From contig OZ026601.1 in NCBI GenBank assembly GCA_964020085.1, positions 28,014,418 to 28,078,417 of the forward strand: DNA of 64,000 nucleotides. Reading direction: 5' to 3'. This document shows positions 53,754 through 64,000 of this stretch, piece by piece. Origin of the DNA: Micromussa lordhowensis. Taxonomy: Eukaryota > Cnidaria > Anthozoa > Scleractinia > Lobophylliidae. A program made the translations under genes and the position numbers. The first letter of the stretch is position 1. Every line of letters begins with the position of its first letter. The notes under the pieces are model-generated. The model ran no database searches and was not told where the DNA came from. It worked only from the letters and a program-made list of their open reading frames with translations.

Positions 53754-56700
53754 ATGAAACCTGGTCACTCACATCCCGAAACCTTCAAACGGTTCAAACA
53801 CTGCATAGTCACGATAAAAAACAAAGACGAGTTGTGCTGTGCTCGCGCTATTGTCACAGCCAAAGCGAAGGTAGACAACCACCCAAATTGGGCCGGATTT
53901 AGAGATGGTAAATCTATCCAAAGAACCGAAGCTTGGAATATTCACACCGAAGCTCAAGTACCGTTTGGCGCTTGCAGCTATGAAGAATTAACCAAGTTCT
54001 CTATGGCTCCTTCTCTGTACGGCTATCAGCTACTCGTCATTGATGAAACCCGTGGCTATCGCGTCGACACGTTTGGCCCACCTCAAGACAAGCAGCTAGT
54101 GCTTCTGTACAATCAGCAGCATTATGATGTTGTCACCAGTCTCCCCGGCTATTTTGGTACCAGCTATTTCTGCGGACGGTGTCTTAAACCCTATTGCGAC
54201 GAGGGAAAGCACAGTTGTAGCAATAACCCGGATCACTGCCCAGCTTGTCTGCAAAACTTCTGCACCGATTATCGCGAAGCCAAAGCTCAACGCCGTCCAG
54301 CCTCACTCCCATGTGACAGGTGTAAACGCGACTTCTATGGAGAAACCTGCCTTCAGCAACATTTCAGCAAGTCCTACAAGGGAAAAACAGTAGACGCAAA
54401 AAATGTCAGCGTGTGTACTTACAAACGCAAATGTCTCACCTGTCAAAAATTGATGGTTGGAATTAAAGAGCAAAGAAAACATCAATGCGGTTTCGCCGAC
54501 TGTTCCTCGTGTCGAGAGTACGTCAATGTCAGAGAGCATAAATGCTATATTCAAAAAGCCAAATCGCCCGAAGAGGAGAAAGATGAAAAACGTAAAAAGA
54601 AGAAGAAAAAGCGGGGGGCTGCTGCGGGTCTAGCGACTCTAGTTGCGAATGGGGAGGGCATGGACATTGATGAGGAGGAAGAAAAACCGCCCCTGCATGT
54701 GTTCTTCGACATCGAAGCAATGCAAGACACCAAAACGCATGTGGCGAATCTAGTCGTAGCTGAGACCGAGGACGACAATCGCCCCGTTCGTTTCAAGGGT
54801 GACAGTTGCATGACTGACTTCCTAGAATGGTTGGATACGTTGACAGCTGGCGACACCCGCGATGTGACAGTCATTGCCCATAACTTCCAGGGATATGATG
54901 GCTACTTTGTAGTCGATGAGTACCATCGCCAGAATCGGATCGTGGAACAAGTCAGAAACGGGGGAAAAATCATGCAGTTGAATTTTGACAGAATACGTTT
55001 TATTGACTCTCTGTCGTTCTTTCAAATGCCGCTGTCTGCGTTTTCAAAAACCTTTGGACTGACCGAGCTCAAGAAAGGGTATTTCCCTCATCTATTCAAC
55101 ACGCCAGAAAATCAACAGTACGTTGGTCCAATCCCCGCACAACATTATTACATGCCAGAAGTGATGTCAGTGAGCGGTCGCAAAGCTTTTGAAATCTGGC
55201 ATGCTCAGCAGACGGGCACATTTGATTTTGCTGAAGAGTTGGTGGCTTACTGTGAATCTGATGTCAAGCTACTCAAAGAAGGCTGCTTGCAGTTCAAACA
55301 ACTGTTTGAAGAAAAATCAAAGTTTAATCCTTTCAGCTGCATGATCATCGCCTCCGCGTGCAACCGCGATCTACGTCAAAACCGCATGAAACCTAACACC
55401 ATCGCTTCGGAACCTCTTCACGGCTGGCGGCTAACTAGTAATCATTCCAAAGTGGCGCTCGAGTGGCTTCACTGGGAAGATTCAAAGCTCCACAGGATTC
55501 AGCATGCTAGAAACAAGGGAGAATTTAGAATTCCCAACTCCAACTACACCGTGGATGGTTATGATGAAGCCACCAAGACCGTCTACGAGTTCCAAGGTTG
55601 TTATTGGCACGGGTGTCGCGCTTGCTATCCCAACCGCAACGAAACTCACCGCCGCCTGGAAGATAGGAGCATGGAAGATGTTTACATTTGTACGCAACGC
55701 AAAGTCTTTGATTTAGCAAGTCGTGGTTACAATGTGAAGCAAATGTGGGAGTGTCAGTGGGCTCAACTCAAACAAAACGACCCGGAGGTGCATGACTTTG
55801 TCAATCAGCTCGACATTGTTGCTCCACTCAACCCTCGTGATGCTTTCTGCGGTGGAAGAACGAATGCCATCAAACTGTACCACAAGACCGAGGATGATGA
55901 AGAAATTGATTACTATGACTTCACGTCCCTGTATCTCTACGTCAATAAAAACAAACTTTATCCGATCGGACATCCACAGATCATCTTTGAACCGGAAGGT
56001 AACATTTTACAGTACTTTGGCATCGCGCAATGTACCGTCCTCCCACCCTATGAGCTCTATCATCTCGTTTTACCGCTACGTCAGAACGACAAGCTCACGT
56101 TTCCCCTGTGTCGCAGCTGCGTGGAAACAGAAATGGAGAAACCCATGTTGGAAAGAAGTTTTGTTTGTAACCACAATGATGAACAAAGGCAGATTACAGG
56201 GACCTGGTGTACACCTGAACTGTGGGAAGCGGTGAAACGTGGCTATAAGATTCTTCACATCCATGAAGTCTGGAATTTCCCTGAAGAACAACAAAAAGAA
56301 GGTTTGTTTGCTGACTACGTTAACACGTGGCTGAAAATTAAAGAAGAAGCGAGCGGTTGGCCAGAGCATGTCGGGAACGACCTTGTCAAACAACAAGAGC
56401 ATGTGACCAAGTACTTACAAAAAGAAGAAATCCAACTTGACCCCGCCAACATCGAAAAAAATCCTGGTTTACGTACCCTGGAGAAGATGATGTTGAATTC
56501 AATGTGGGGAAAGTTCGGGCAGAAACCCAACAAGACACAGGTGAAAGAGTTTGACGATTTCATCCAATTTCACGCATTTCATGACAGCGATAAATATGAT
56601 ATCCGGTACGTGTCCGTGCTAACAGAACAACGGGTCGAGATTCATTACAAACACCAGCTTCAAGACGACCCCGTGTCGCCCAACCTCAACATCTTTATTG

Positions 56701-57263
56701 CCTGCTTCACAACCTGCTGGGCCCGCCTCAAGCTCTACGAGCAGCTCAACAAGCTCAAAGAACGCGTGCTGTATTTCGATACAGACAGTGTCATTTTCAA
56801 AACCTCACCGAGTCAAACAAAACCAGTGCTTGGCGAGTACCTTGGCGATTTTAAGAATGAGTTGAAGGAAGGAGACACCATAATGGAATTTGCGTCAGGG
56901 GGACCTAAAAATTATGGGTACCAGACTCGCCAAGGAAAACAAAAATGCAAAGTACGTGGTATCTCGCTCAACAGCGAAGGAAGCAAGCAGTTGAACTTTC
57001 CAATCCTCAGACAAAATGTCCTAGATGACATAAAAAGTCCGCTGGCCGAAGGAGCTCGTCAAACTGCTGTCATCAAACCTTATCACATTGTGCGTCAAAC
57101 TAAAGATTACAGTATTCAAACAGAGGAGCAGATCAAACAATATCAACTGGTCTACTGCAAGAGGGTAATCGATCCTGAAACCTTCATGACCTATCTGTAC
57201 GGATACAAAGCCGCCTTTGATGACCAGGATATGGACAATATTGACACTTTACTAGATTTGTAA
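53754..57263 (+). CDS. polB: Protein-primed DNA polymerase B (pPolB)
   Basis: 1169 codons. The Cys-rich part at residues about 140-270 (CGRC, CPAC, CDRC, CLTC) may bind zinc. Exonuclease motifs: ExoI FFDIEA near 318, ExoII HNFQGYDGYF near 375, ExoIII YCESDVKLL near 498. A restriction-endonuclease-like insert has YEFQGCYWHGC near 611. Polymerase motifs: DFTSLY near 720 (motif A), MLNSMWGKFG near 914 (motif B) and YFDTDSV near 1006 (motif C). All catalytic acids are present. It should copy the linear element from a protein primer at the TIR ends. The ATG at 53754 is not the ancestral start, because the preceding domain at 53241 belongs to it. AATAAA follows at 57464. Confidence 0.93.
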   Translation: MKPGHSHPETFKRFKHCIVTIKNKDELCCARAIVTAKAKVDNHPNWAGFRDGKSIQRTEAWNIHTEAQVPFGACSYEELTKFSMAPSLYGYQLLVIDETRGYRVDTFGPPQDKQLVLLYNQQHYDVVTSLPGYFGTSYFCGRCLKPYCDEGKHSCSNNPDHCPACLQNFCTDYREAKAQRRPASLPCDRCKRDFYGETCLQQHFSKSYKGKTVDAKNVSVCTYKRKCLTCQKLMVGIKEQRKHQCGFADCSSCREYVNVREHKCYIQKAKSPEEEKDEKRKKKKKKRGAAAGLATLVANGEGMDIDEEEEKPPLHVFFDIEAMQDTKTHVANLVVAETEDDNRPVRFKGDSCMTDFLEWLDTLTAGDTRDVTVIAHNFQGYDGYFVVDEYHRQNRIVEQVRNGGKIMQLNFDRIRFIDSLSFFQMPLSAFSKTFGLTELKKGYFPHLFNTPENQQYVGPIPAQHYYMPEVMSVSGRKAFEIWHAQQTGTFDFAEELVAYCESDVKLLKEGCLQFKQLFEEKSKFNPFSCMIIASACNRDLRQNRMKPNTIASEPLHGWRLTSNHSKVALEWLHWEDSKLHRIQHARNKGEFRIPNSNYTVDGYDEATKTVYEFQGCYWHGCRACYPNRNETHRRLEDRSMEDVYICTQRKVFDLASRGYNVKQMWECQWAQLKQNDPEVHDFVNQLDIVAPLNPRDAFCGGRTNAIKLYHKTEDDEEIDYYDFTSLYLYVNKNKLYPIGHPQIIFEPEGNILQYFGIAQCTVLPPYELYHLVLPLRQNDKLTFPLCRSCVETEMEKPMLERSFVCNHNDEQRQITGTWCTPELWEAVKRGYKILHIHEVWNFPEEQQKEGLFADYVNTWLKIKEEASGWPEHVGNDLVKQQEHVTKYLQKEEIQLDPANIEKNPGLRTLEKMMLNSMWGKFGQKPNKTQVKEFDDFIQFHAFHDSDKYDIRYVSVLTEQRVEIHYKHQLQDDPVSPNLNIFIACFTTCWARLKLYEQLNKLKERVLYFDTDSVIFKTSPSQTKPVLGEYLGDFKNELKEGDTIMEFASGGPKNYGYQTRQGKQKCKVRGISLNSEGSKQLNFPILRQNVLDDIKSPLAEGARQTAVIKPYHIVRQTKDYSIQTEEQIKQYQLVYCKRVIDPETFMTYLYGYKAAFDDQDMDNIDTLLDL

Positions 57264-57722
57264 ATAGACTTTACGGTGTATTGCATTGTTAAAAAAGAAG
57301 AGACATTTTAAAACTGAACATGGTGTCTTTTTTAGTAGTTTTTATAAAATTGCAAGAGCAGTGACAATGAATAATTAATTTCTATCTTTTTGCTCTGTTT
57401 TTTTTTTATGAAATCGGTCTTTTTTACTTTATTTCTATCTTTCATCTTGAACTATTGCGTGGTAATAAAATTTGCTGTTTACTACAGGGCATGTGTAACA
57501 AACGACCCTGCGGGGAATCGAACTGTGTGTTTATTTTAATAAAATAGAGTCGAAAAACATTGTGTTTGAAATTTTCACTGACTGCGCATGCGTGCAATCC
57601 TGTTTTAGCCCTTAGGGTCCGAATACCATGTCTTACAAAAGTGCAAGAACAATTTCATGACCTTCATACCTGGTATGGACAGTTTAGAAGGTAGTGCGCA
57701 TGCGTCACGCCCCATTTCGGAC
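57264..57722. other. Polymerase 3' region to right TIR
   Basis: Contains AATAAA at 57464-57469 for the polymerase transcript and two TGCGCATGCGT words (about 57583 and 57695) matching the NRF1-type GCGCATGCGC site. No coding frame. Confidence 0.5.
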
Positions 57723-58058
57723 AAAGGGACAGAGTACCTTGTCCCATATGGGTAAGCAGACATGATATCATCCTAATATAAGACTCATTTGACGTACCAG
57801 ATTAGTAACTAGGGTTACCACCTTCTTAGGGCACCATGATGGATATGTTAATTACGGCTGATGTCATAGAAGGGTAGAGCGGTTCCAGAGGTGACGTCAT
57901 AGGGGAACTAGGGTTCAGGGATGACGTCACCAAGGTGACGTCATTAGGGTTGAGGGCCGCCATCTTGGTTTGAGGACAAGGGTTCATTTGCATAAGAATT
58001 AAATCCCAACAGCCAATCAGAGCGCGAGTTGAGTGGTCAACTGACCGATACAACTACT
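57723..58058. repeat. Polinton right terminal inverted repeat
   Basis: Inverted copy of 36196-36516. It carries octamer ATTTGCAT (57986-57993, 65 bases from the end, as in the left TIR), three exact TGACGTCA, one TGATGTCA, and ends CCGATACAACTACT. It is longer by one extra CRE-containing piece (near 57930-57944). Confidence 0.95.
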
Positions 58059-58064
58059 TGATAA
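58059..58064. repeat. Target site duplication, right (TGATAA)
   Basis: Exact copy of 36190-36195, directly after the right TIR. Confidence 0.95.
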
Positions 58065-58559
58065 ACATCTGCAAATCACCCGCCAAATGCACCAAGCTTT
58101 GCAAATCACAATGACACGGAACATTTCGCCTTTTTAATTAAGATTAGCTTAAGGGATTTTTTATGACAAGTACTCGAAAAGGTCCATAAATTTTAAGAAA
58201 TTTAAATGGCAGGTATTTTAATTTAACAGTATGTGGTGAGCAATTTCTAACGCCGCGAAATCCTAGAACTGAAAAACAACAATCTGGCGGCAACTTTGAC
58301 AGCCGCGTGTATGGTTGGAACGAAATTTACAATCGAAGAACTTTGCGGAACTCGTCAACAAAAGAACGAAATCTTCCTTGCAAATTGTTATCATGTCTCT
58401 GTCGGATAACTTAAATCATATGTTCTATTCTGCAATTCTAAAGAAGCAATTAAAGAAAGTCTATCTGTCCCGAAATAGAAAGAACATCTTTCTATGAGAA
58501 CTTAAATTATTTAGCGGTACGTGTTTACGGTAAAGAAGAATCTTCCTGCCTTTGAAATC

Positions 58560-58974
58560 TTAACAGTGGGATGGACACAACAGTTTCAGCAAGGTGAAAT
58601 GATTTTTAAAAACGTTTTCTTCTCCAACCCTCTGAAAGCTCTTTTGAAAATATGTAGTGCATCGGCAATAATTTGCCATTGTATTTAAATGAGATTTATC
58701 TGTGAAATAAAATGCTTCGGTGAGCTTCGTAATTATAATATTTGACAGCGATCGAGACTCCCTCTTACCTTGGTGGCTCTCTTTTTCGCTAGATTTCGTC
58801 TTCTTCGATTGACTTGAGAAGTAATCGTGAAGAGATCGCTTTTTTCGCTGGCCTTCCATTTTTGGTTTTTCGAGGCATAACGCACGTGTGAATTGCGATG
58901 GTTTCGTGCTTCGGGACGGTCACGCATTGTACATTACTCAAGTTAGCTGTCAACACCACTGATAGTTTTTGCAC
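58560..58974 (-). pseudogene. Fragment with PCNA-binding-like motif
   Basis: Two overlapping minus-strand frames encode a Lys/Arg-rich piece (PRKTKNGRPAKKAISS in one, GQRKKRSLHDYFSSQSKKTK in another). KRSLHDYF approximates a PIP box but lacks the first Gln. Such Lys-rich starts are common in hAT/ZMYM-like proteins; here it appears frameshifted. Identification is weak. Confidence 0.25.
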
Positions 58975-59798
58975 GGTACTTCCTGTAGAGGTTTTTATTT
59001 TTTCCCGTCTTCCATGACATCGAAGTATACAAGAGAAAGATCACTAAACTAAGCCTCAGATTTTTACACAAAGAAAAACTTCCTTGGGAAGACAAACCTC
59101 AATTATTACAAAATTTCTGGTGTACAAAGTAGCCGGCGCAAAGTGGTCTGACAGCCGGCGGATTTCCGCCGCCTACCGGCTTCTAATGACAACCCTGATT
59201 TCCCATTGAAAATGTGCGCATGTAAGATTTTCTTGGCCCAGTATTAATACAGTAATGGGTTTTAATGATGTCATTCCCCACAAGATTGGGATAAACCTGT
59301 ATCAATACATTCAAAATAATGGGAATAAATTGTACCAATTTTCCCACAGTGTTTCCCCCGAACTAAAATATTGATTTGCACCAATTGTTTTTTGAAAATG
59401 CACCAATTCTTACACAATAATGGGAGTAAACTTCAACTAGGCATTGTTCTGCAAAAGAATTGTCATTACTGTAACCACAATAAAATAGATTTTAATTCTA
59501 TACACATAGTAACTTGACAATAGTAAACAATAAAAGCCACATTAGAATGATCTGATGTTAGTAATTGAAAGACAATGTGCAGTAATTGACTTCAACTCAA
59601 AAGCAATTTGTTTTCTTAAATGAACTTTCACCCAACACTTGGCAAATTGCAACCAAAACTTAATCGTGATGTAATTTATCTGTTCTACACAACTACTGTG
59701 ATCGCATATCCCTCCCTATCCAAGTTATTTCTAAGTCATGAAAGATTTAACCCAATGTTAATTATAGCCATATCGCTAAACATTGACAGTTCCTATGG

Positions 59799-59969
59799 CA
59801 GGCATGTTGGTGGCCCTAAAATTCCTAAAAATCCCTAAATATTTTCACTTGCCCTAAAAAACCCTACTTTTTCAGCTTTTTATTCATTTTCCCCTAAAAA
59901 TCCCTACTTTTCAGGGAAAAAGCCCTAATTTCCCCCCTAAATATTGTCACAAGGTGGCCAACATGCCTG
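59799..59969. mobile_element. 171-bp MITE
   Basis: Termini CAGGCATGTTGG and CCAACATGCCTG are perfect inverted repeats, and CTATGG flanks both sides (59793-59798 and 59970-59975). The inside is a run of CCCTAAA/CCCTACTTTT words. It looks like a hAT-type MITE, though only six flanking bases match clearly. Confidence 0.7.
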
Positions 59970-59975
59970 CTATGG

Positions 59976-62900
59976 TGAGTCACATTACAATAATTTCCTC
60001 GTTTCCTGTTATGTCCTCTGTCTTCACCTTGGAAAATTCAACATTCTCTGGCACTGATACATGCTTGCTCTGAACTAACCTTTTTGCTGCTACTTGAAGA
60101 TGCTGTAAATTTGTGAGTGATGTAAGATTTTTTGCCTGTGCAGTAAGTCTGCCCAAGCCATTTACACAGTTCTCCTAGGATTCCTGAACATAATCAGGAT
60201 AAAGGAGCCAGTGGGTAGAAGGGGATATGCTGTTAACTGTAGAAATCTCAACCCCAAGGTTTAGATAGTGTATGGAAACGTGTGTCCTTCAAAATACATG
60301 TGTATTCAACTCCTGATGTAAACAGCTTGACTGCAAAATTTTTGACAGAGGTCACCTGTGACACAAACAGCTCCTCTTGGCTCATAATATTGGGTTGTTC
60401 TGATGTTGTGGTCTGTTCCTAGTCTGGTTTAAATGTATTCTGCTGCAGTGGCAGGACCGGACACTCTGGAACCTCGGAAACTAAACTCTAGTGTAGTCAT
60501 GACTAGGAGGGGCCGGGTCTCTGGTACATGAGTCACAAAATCAATTAGGAAACAACTTTGCTCAGGGTTAACTTGTGGTACCCAAGACATGTAGTTTTTG
60601 ACACCGATCAATTTGCTCTAGATGTTTCTGGTCTGGCTCGCTGAAAGTGTTGAGGTTTCTTAGCAAAGACCTAATGTGCTGCAAAGTCTCCATGCTTATC
60701 CCATATCAAGTTGAGAATAAGCTTCGAGTGGTTGATGGATGACTGCTTAACAAGCTGGCTGGGGACATTGATGGCGAGTCAATTACCTGACTGGTTAGGG
60801 AAAGGTGCATTTATACAAGAAAGCTGAGACCAAGTGACCTCTGCTGGTTGGCCTGTACTTGGCTGCAGTGTCGCTGTCCCTCTGTGATGTGGTGAAGAAG
60901 TGTGTTTGGTCTGCGTGTGGTCAAGAAATTGTTCTGGCTGCAGGTGGTGGCTACACAGATGTTGGTTGTTGTGGCCGCAGTTCTGGTGACATTTTAAGTG
61001 ATGCTGCTGTCAATGCTTCTTGCTGTTGAGAAGCTGTTTGGGGTGGTTGGCAAGTTAAAACTGTAATTTACTGACCCTTCTAAGACAGTGGATTTCAACT
61101 TTATTTTCTCCTCCCCTTCATAAAATTTTGTGATGTCATATAGGTGTACATAGAAGAGGAAGAGTTTTCTATTAATTATGAGTAAAAGAGCACTTAATCT
61201 CATCCTAGCAATTTTCTTCCAATTTGTGTTGCTATGTTGATTGATTCATGCTCTTAGCTGTACCTGTATTGAATCATACGTGTACTCGGGAGTTCAGGGA
61301 ACACTTCTATAAATGTGCATACATAATCTGGTCTACCTTAAGTGCATGTCTGAATACAGCAGTATAAATGTTATCCTCATGTTGAATGAATAAACTACAT
61401 ATAAAAATATCTTTATTCACCGCTCTCCCAGTGGGGCCAGTTGAAATGACAGTGAAACAAAAAATACAAATGAACATATTATGGATAAGAATTGTAACTG
61501 GCAGGAGGCGCACCAGATGGTTATTTACAAGCATCACAGAGAAGTTGAACTTGGGACTATTGAGAACAACACCAGCTGGTAGTCAGAGTGGGACTTGAAC
61601 CCATGACTGCTGGATTTAAGTTGTAGTAACCTGAAGGGTTTTTTGTACTAGAAGCTTAGACAAACATTCATGGGTGAGGACCTCTGTATTTAACATAAGA
61701 CAATCTTATGACCTCTTATTCAACTGCATAATTGTCATACCACTTGCTCCTGTGGAGGTGAGGGGTAGATATCAAACTACGTTGTGGAACCTTTTCTCCT
61801 CGTCCGTTATTCTCCTTTGGTTTTGTCACTGCCTTTTTGCCCTAGTATCCTCAGTTTCCACTACTCCATGCTATGGTAACTCATACTGCACTTACAGTAG
61901 AATGGTTGTAAAAATGGTGGTTATGAATATTTATTGTAACTGAATAAGTATCTTTATTTCTGTGTCAAATTCGTCTATCACGATAGATGCTAATTGGGGA
62001 CACATTAAAATTTCTAAACATTACTAACTACATTAACAAACTAATAAAAATTCTAATAAAATACTTGAACATACTAGAAATACTGGTCAATGTTATGCCG
62101 ACTTTAGGAGAGATATTAACCCATTGACAACTGGAGATTTTTTTGGCGAAATTGCCTTTTTAGACAGTTATGACATTTTCTTGTCACCTATGAGTTGAAA
62201 TAGCTCCAAACTACTGAAATGACTTTTTCAGCTTAAGGGCACGTCTTTCACTCCACTACCATGGTGTTTTATGACAATTTTGCATGGGCTTGGACACAAA
62301 TCAATTTTTAAGTGTTTGGACAAGAGAGTGACCTGCCTCTTTATTCTTTGGTCCAGGATGGTGATCCAAAATCTACCATTGAAGCATTTCTCTGCAAACG
62401 GCTTCTAACAGCCAGAGGAGGGAGTTTTTTGGATGACCCTGCCTAGAAAATTGTCTTTGGTAGCTCACTGCTGGCACCATACCCAACAAACATGAACCTC
62501 CTTTTTCTCTGCCAGGGGCATCAGCAAATAACAGAACTAGTGAATGGAAGAAAAAGAAAGAAACGAAAAAGAGTATTTTATTTGACAAGAGAGTGTGTGA
62601 GTGGCCTAATATGCATCTGTGTATTGTATTATGTATGGTATAAAAGGTAGTTGCACATGTTTGACTGAAATAACTTTTCATGTCTAGTTTGGAATTGCAG
62701 GCAGCAATTCTCATTTGTTAAACAACAATTTTTTAAGTATTTTGCTTGGGTGGAAGTCTCTAAGTTATGGGTTCTTTTGAGAAAACATGCATTAGTCCAG
62801 TTAATACACATTTATGAAATCCAGTCATTGGCAGTGGTTAAGGAACTTGTTGAGTCAGTTGTGGCTCATTTTCAAAGATCCTTAGCACTCTGGTAAACTA

Positions 62901-64000
62901 TGTAAACAAATGCTTTCAATTGCTCACTGAGTGAGTGCTGTCTGGTAATATACACCTGAGCCCTGACCTGCTTGCTTTAATTCTTTCACTCTACAAACGT
63001 GAATTTAGTCATGCAATACAACATTCAAATTGTTTTACAATGTAACATTTTGCACAATTCAGGCCAAATTTTATGTTCACTGCGTGGGTAATTTATCACA
63101 GATGCTACAATTGTGTAGTTTGTGGGCCATATCACAAAAAGCCACACAGTTGGCTTGTAAAGCACTTTCAGGGACTGCAGAAAAAAGTTGAAAATATAAA
63201 TGTCTTTTAATAAGTGTTTCAAAATCTTGTCTCTCTTCATGGTGTCTCCTTTCAGTTCTTCTTTGTTGTCTTGCAGTCCTTACACTCTCCCTAGACTTTC
63301 TTTTTGCATGATAGATACATTTGGTGTTCTCCTTTTCTGCCCTTTTCCAAACTTCCCTGGATTTAGTCTGTACCTTTCAGGATGTTTCTAGATGTGTTTG
63401 AACCATTTGAAGTGTGCTACAGCCATGGCAGATACTCTTTGCCCAGAACTCTGAAACTAAATGTATGTATGAAGTTCAATTATAGAGGTTAGATGCCAAT
63501 TAAACAGGAGGTATGAATGTCAATCAAATGTTCAAACTTTGCAGGTGATTGGCTAAATTACCAGTCACGCTTTCCTCAAAATTTCAGAGGAACCAGACGT
63601 ATCAAAAATTAATGCAAAAGTTTTGCGGGATCGTCCCTGTGGGAACGGAATTTAACAGGGCAGATATGGATGAGTTAATCACAACTCTGAAACTAAATGT
63701 ATGTGTAAGGTTCAAGTAGAGAGGTTACATGATGCTAATTAATCAGGAGGTATAAATGTCAAACAAACGTTCAAGTCAAGGTTGGAATCGTACCAAATAA
63801 ATGTCTCTCACAGATCTATAACTTGATTTTCAACAGCAAAACTTTCATGAAAAAGCTTTCCTTTGGACTTTCCTGGTTTTTAGTGGCTCCTTCAAGACAA
63901 TGGTTTGTCAGCTGATAAATCTCAAATGTTGGCCTCTCAACTTCAACAACAGCTGGTGTTTATAGAGACTTCATTTTTGTACCCTTATATGCAGTCTTCT
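59976..64000. other. Flanking host DNA, no gene recognised
   Basis: Short open frames only. A GGACTTGAACCCATGACTG phrase near 61589 may be a B-box-containing tRNA-derived SINE piece. A direct repeat is listed separately. Confidence 0.4.
63447..63777. repeat. Direct repeat pair
   Basis: AACTCTGAAACTAAATGTATG, followed by GTTCAA, AGAGGTTA, AGGAGGTAT and AAATGTCAA-type words, occurs at 63447-63538 and again at 63683-63777 with small indels; the spacing is about 236 bases. Confidence 0.75.

Larger units (their letters stand above)
36196..58058. mobile_element. Full-length Polinton/Maverick (adintovirus-like) element
   Basis: A 21,863-bp unit is defined by terminal inverted repeats starting AGTAGTTGTATCGG and a perfect 6-bp target duplication. 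It encodes the diagnostic set: protein-primed family B DNA polymerase, retroviral-type integrase with chromodomain, FtsK/HerA packaging ATPase, adenain-like cysteine protease and capsid-like proteins. The minus-strand block 36603-46426 holds the virion and integration genes. The right part holds accessory ubiquitin-type genes and the polymerase. Several genes carry single lesions, so this copy is probably not mobile on its own, though its recognisable TIRs and exact TSD argue against great age. Confidence 0.96.

Noticed and set aside
54096..56563. Many open frames on the minus strand and in other + frames across the polymerase.
   Set aside because: They are shadows of the 1169-codon polymerase frame; none has domain sense.

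Overview
The window looks like animal nuclear DNA, most probably from an anthozoan cnidarian such as a stony coral. This is an inference: spliced host exons of a lysosomal-type beta-galactosidase, LINE, hAT, THAP and BEN-type repeat genes of the kind common in cnidarians, AT-rich introns and many palindromic MITEs. No species can be named from sequence alone.

Layout. 1-4165: the last five recognisable exons of a GH35 beta-galactosidase (GLB1-like) gene on the + strand. 4166-36189: repeat-rich DNA. It holds a nested pair of non-autonomous DNA transposons (7291-8819, with an inner 7609-8423 hAT-like copy and an exact 8-bp target duplication), a long palindrome (10291-10480), exons of a BEN-domain protein (14046-16727, minus), two decayed LINE reverse transcriptases (about 17464-19150 and 25118-26400, minus), a THAP-domain transposase-derived gene (19443-22723, minus), fragments of ZNF862/hAT-like and OTU-like genes (27913-28625), an 818-bp tandem duplication (31351-32986) and a broken hAT/DUF4371-type transposase gene (32875-35583, minus), then a palindromic MITE ending 180 bp before the next element.

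36196-58058: a full-length 21.9-kb Polinton/Maverick (adintovirus-like) element. It has terminal inverted repeats of about 320-336 bp and a perfect 6-bp target duplication TGATAA. Its left arm is a tightly packed minus-strand block of virion and integration genes: small basic core-like proteins, packaging ATPase, adenain-type protease, major-capsid-like protein, a basic pVI-like protein, two tandem penton-like paralogs and an integrase with a chromodomain. Its right arm carries a GRF zinc-finger gene, a RING gene, an F-box-like gene, a gene resembling a bacterial nuclease-toxin domain, and protein-primed DNA polymerase B.

The most striking point is how the right-arm genes are built. The F-box-like gene, the RING gene and probably the GRF gene each have one shared 5' part followed by tandem alternative terminal exons. 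In each, the stop codon of one terminal exon is followed within a few bases by the pyrimidine tract and AG of the next, and all junctions keep the reading frame. In the F-box-like gene each terminal exon also carries AATAAA inside its last codons. Virion genes in the left arm instead overlap by ATGA stop/start junctions. CCAAT boxes occur at each promoter, including six copies phased at 52-53 bp in the central divergent promoter, and the TIRs carry CRE palindromes, an octamer and a YY1-like site.

The copy appears inactive: the integrase has Gly where the catalytic Glu is expected plus two frameshifts, the capsid-like gene and one penton-like gene have single in-frame stops, and the polymerase amino terminus is frameshifted. 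58059-64000 is flanking host DNA with few recognisable features.
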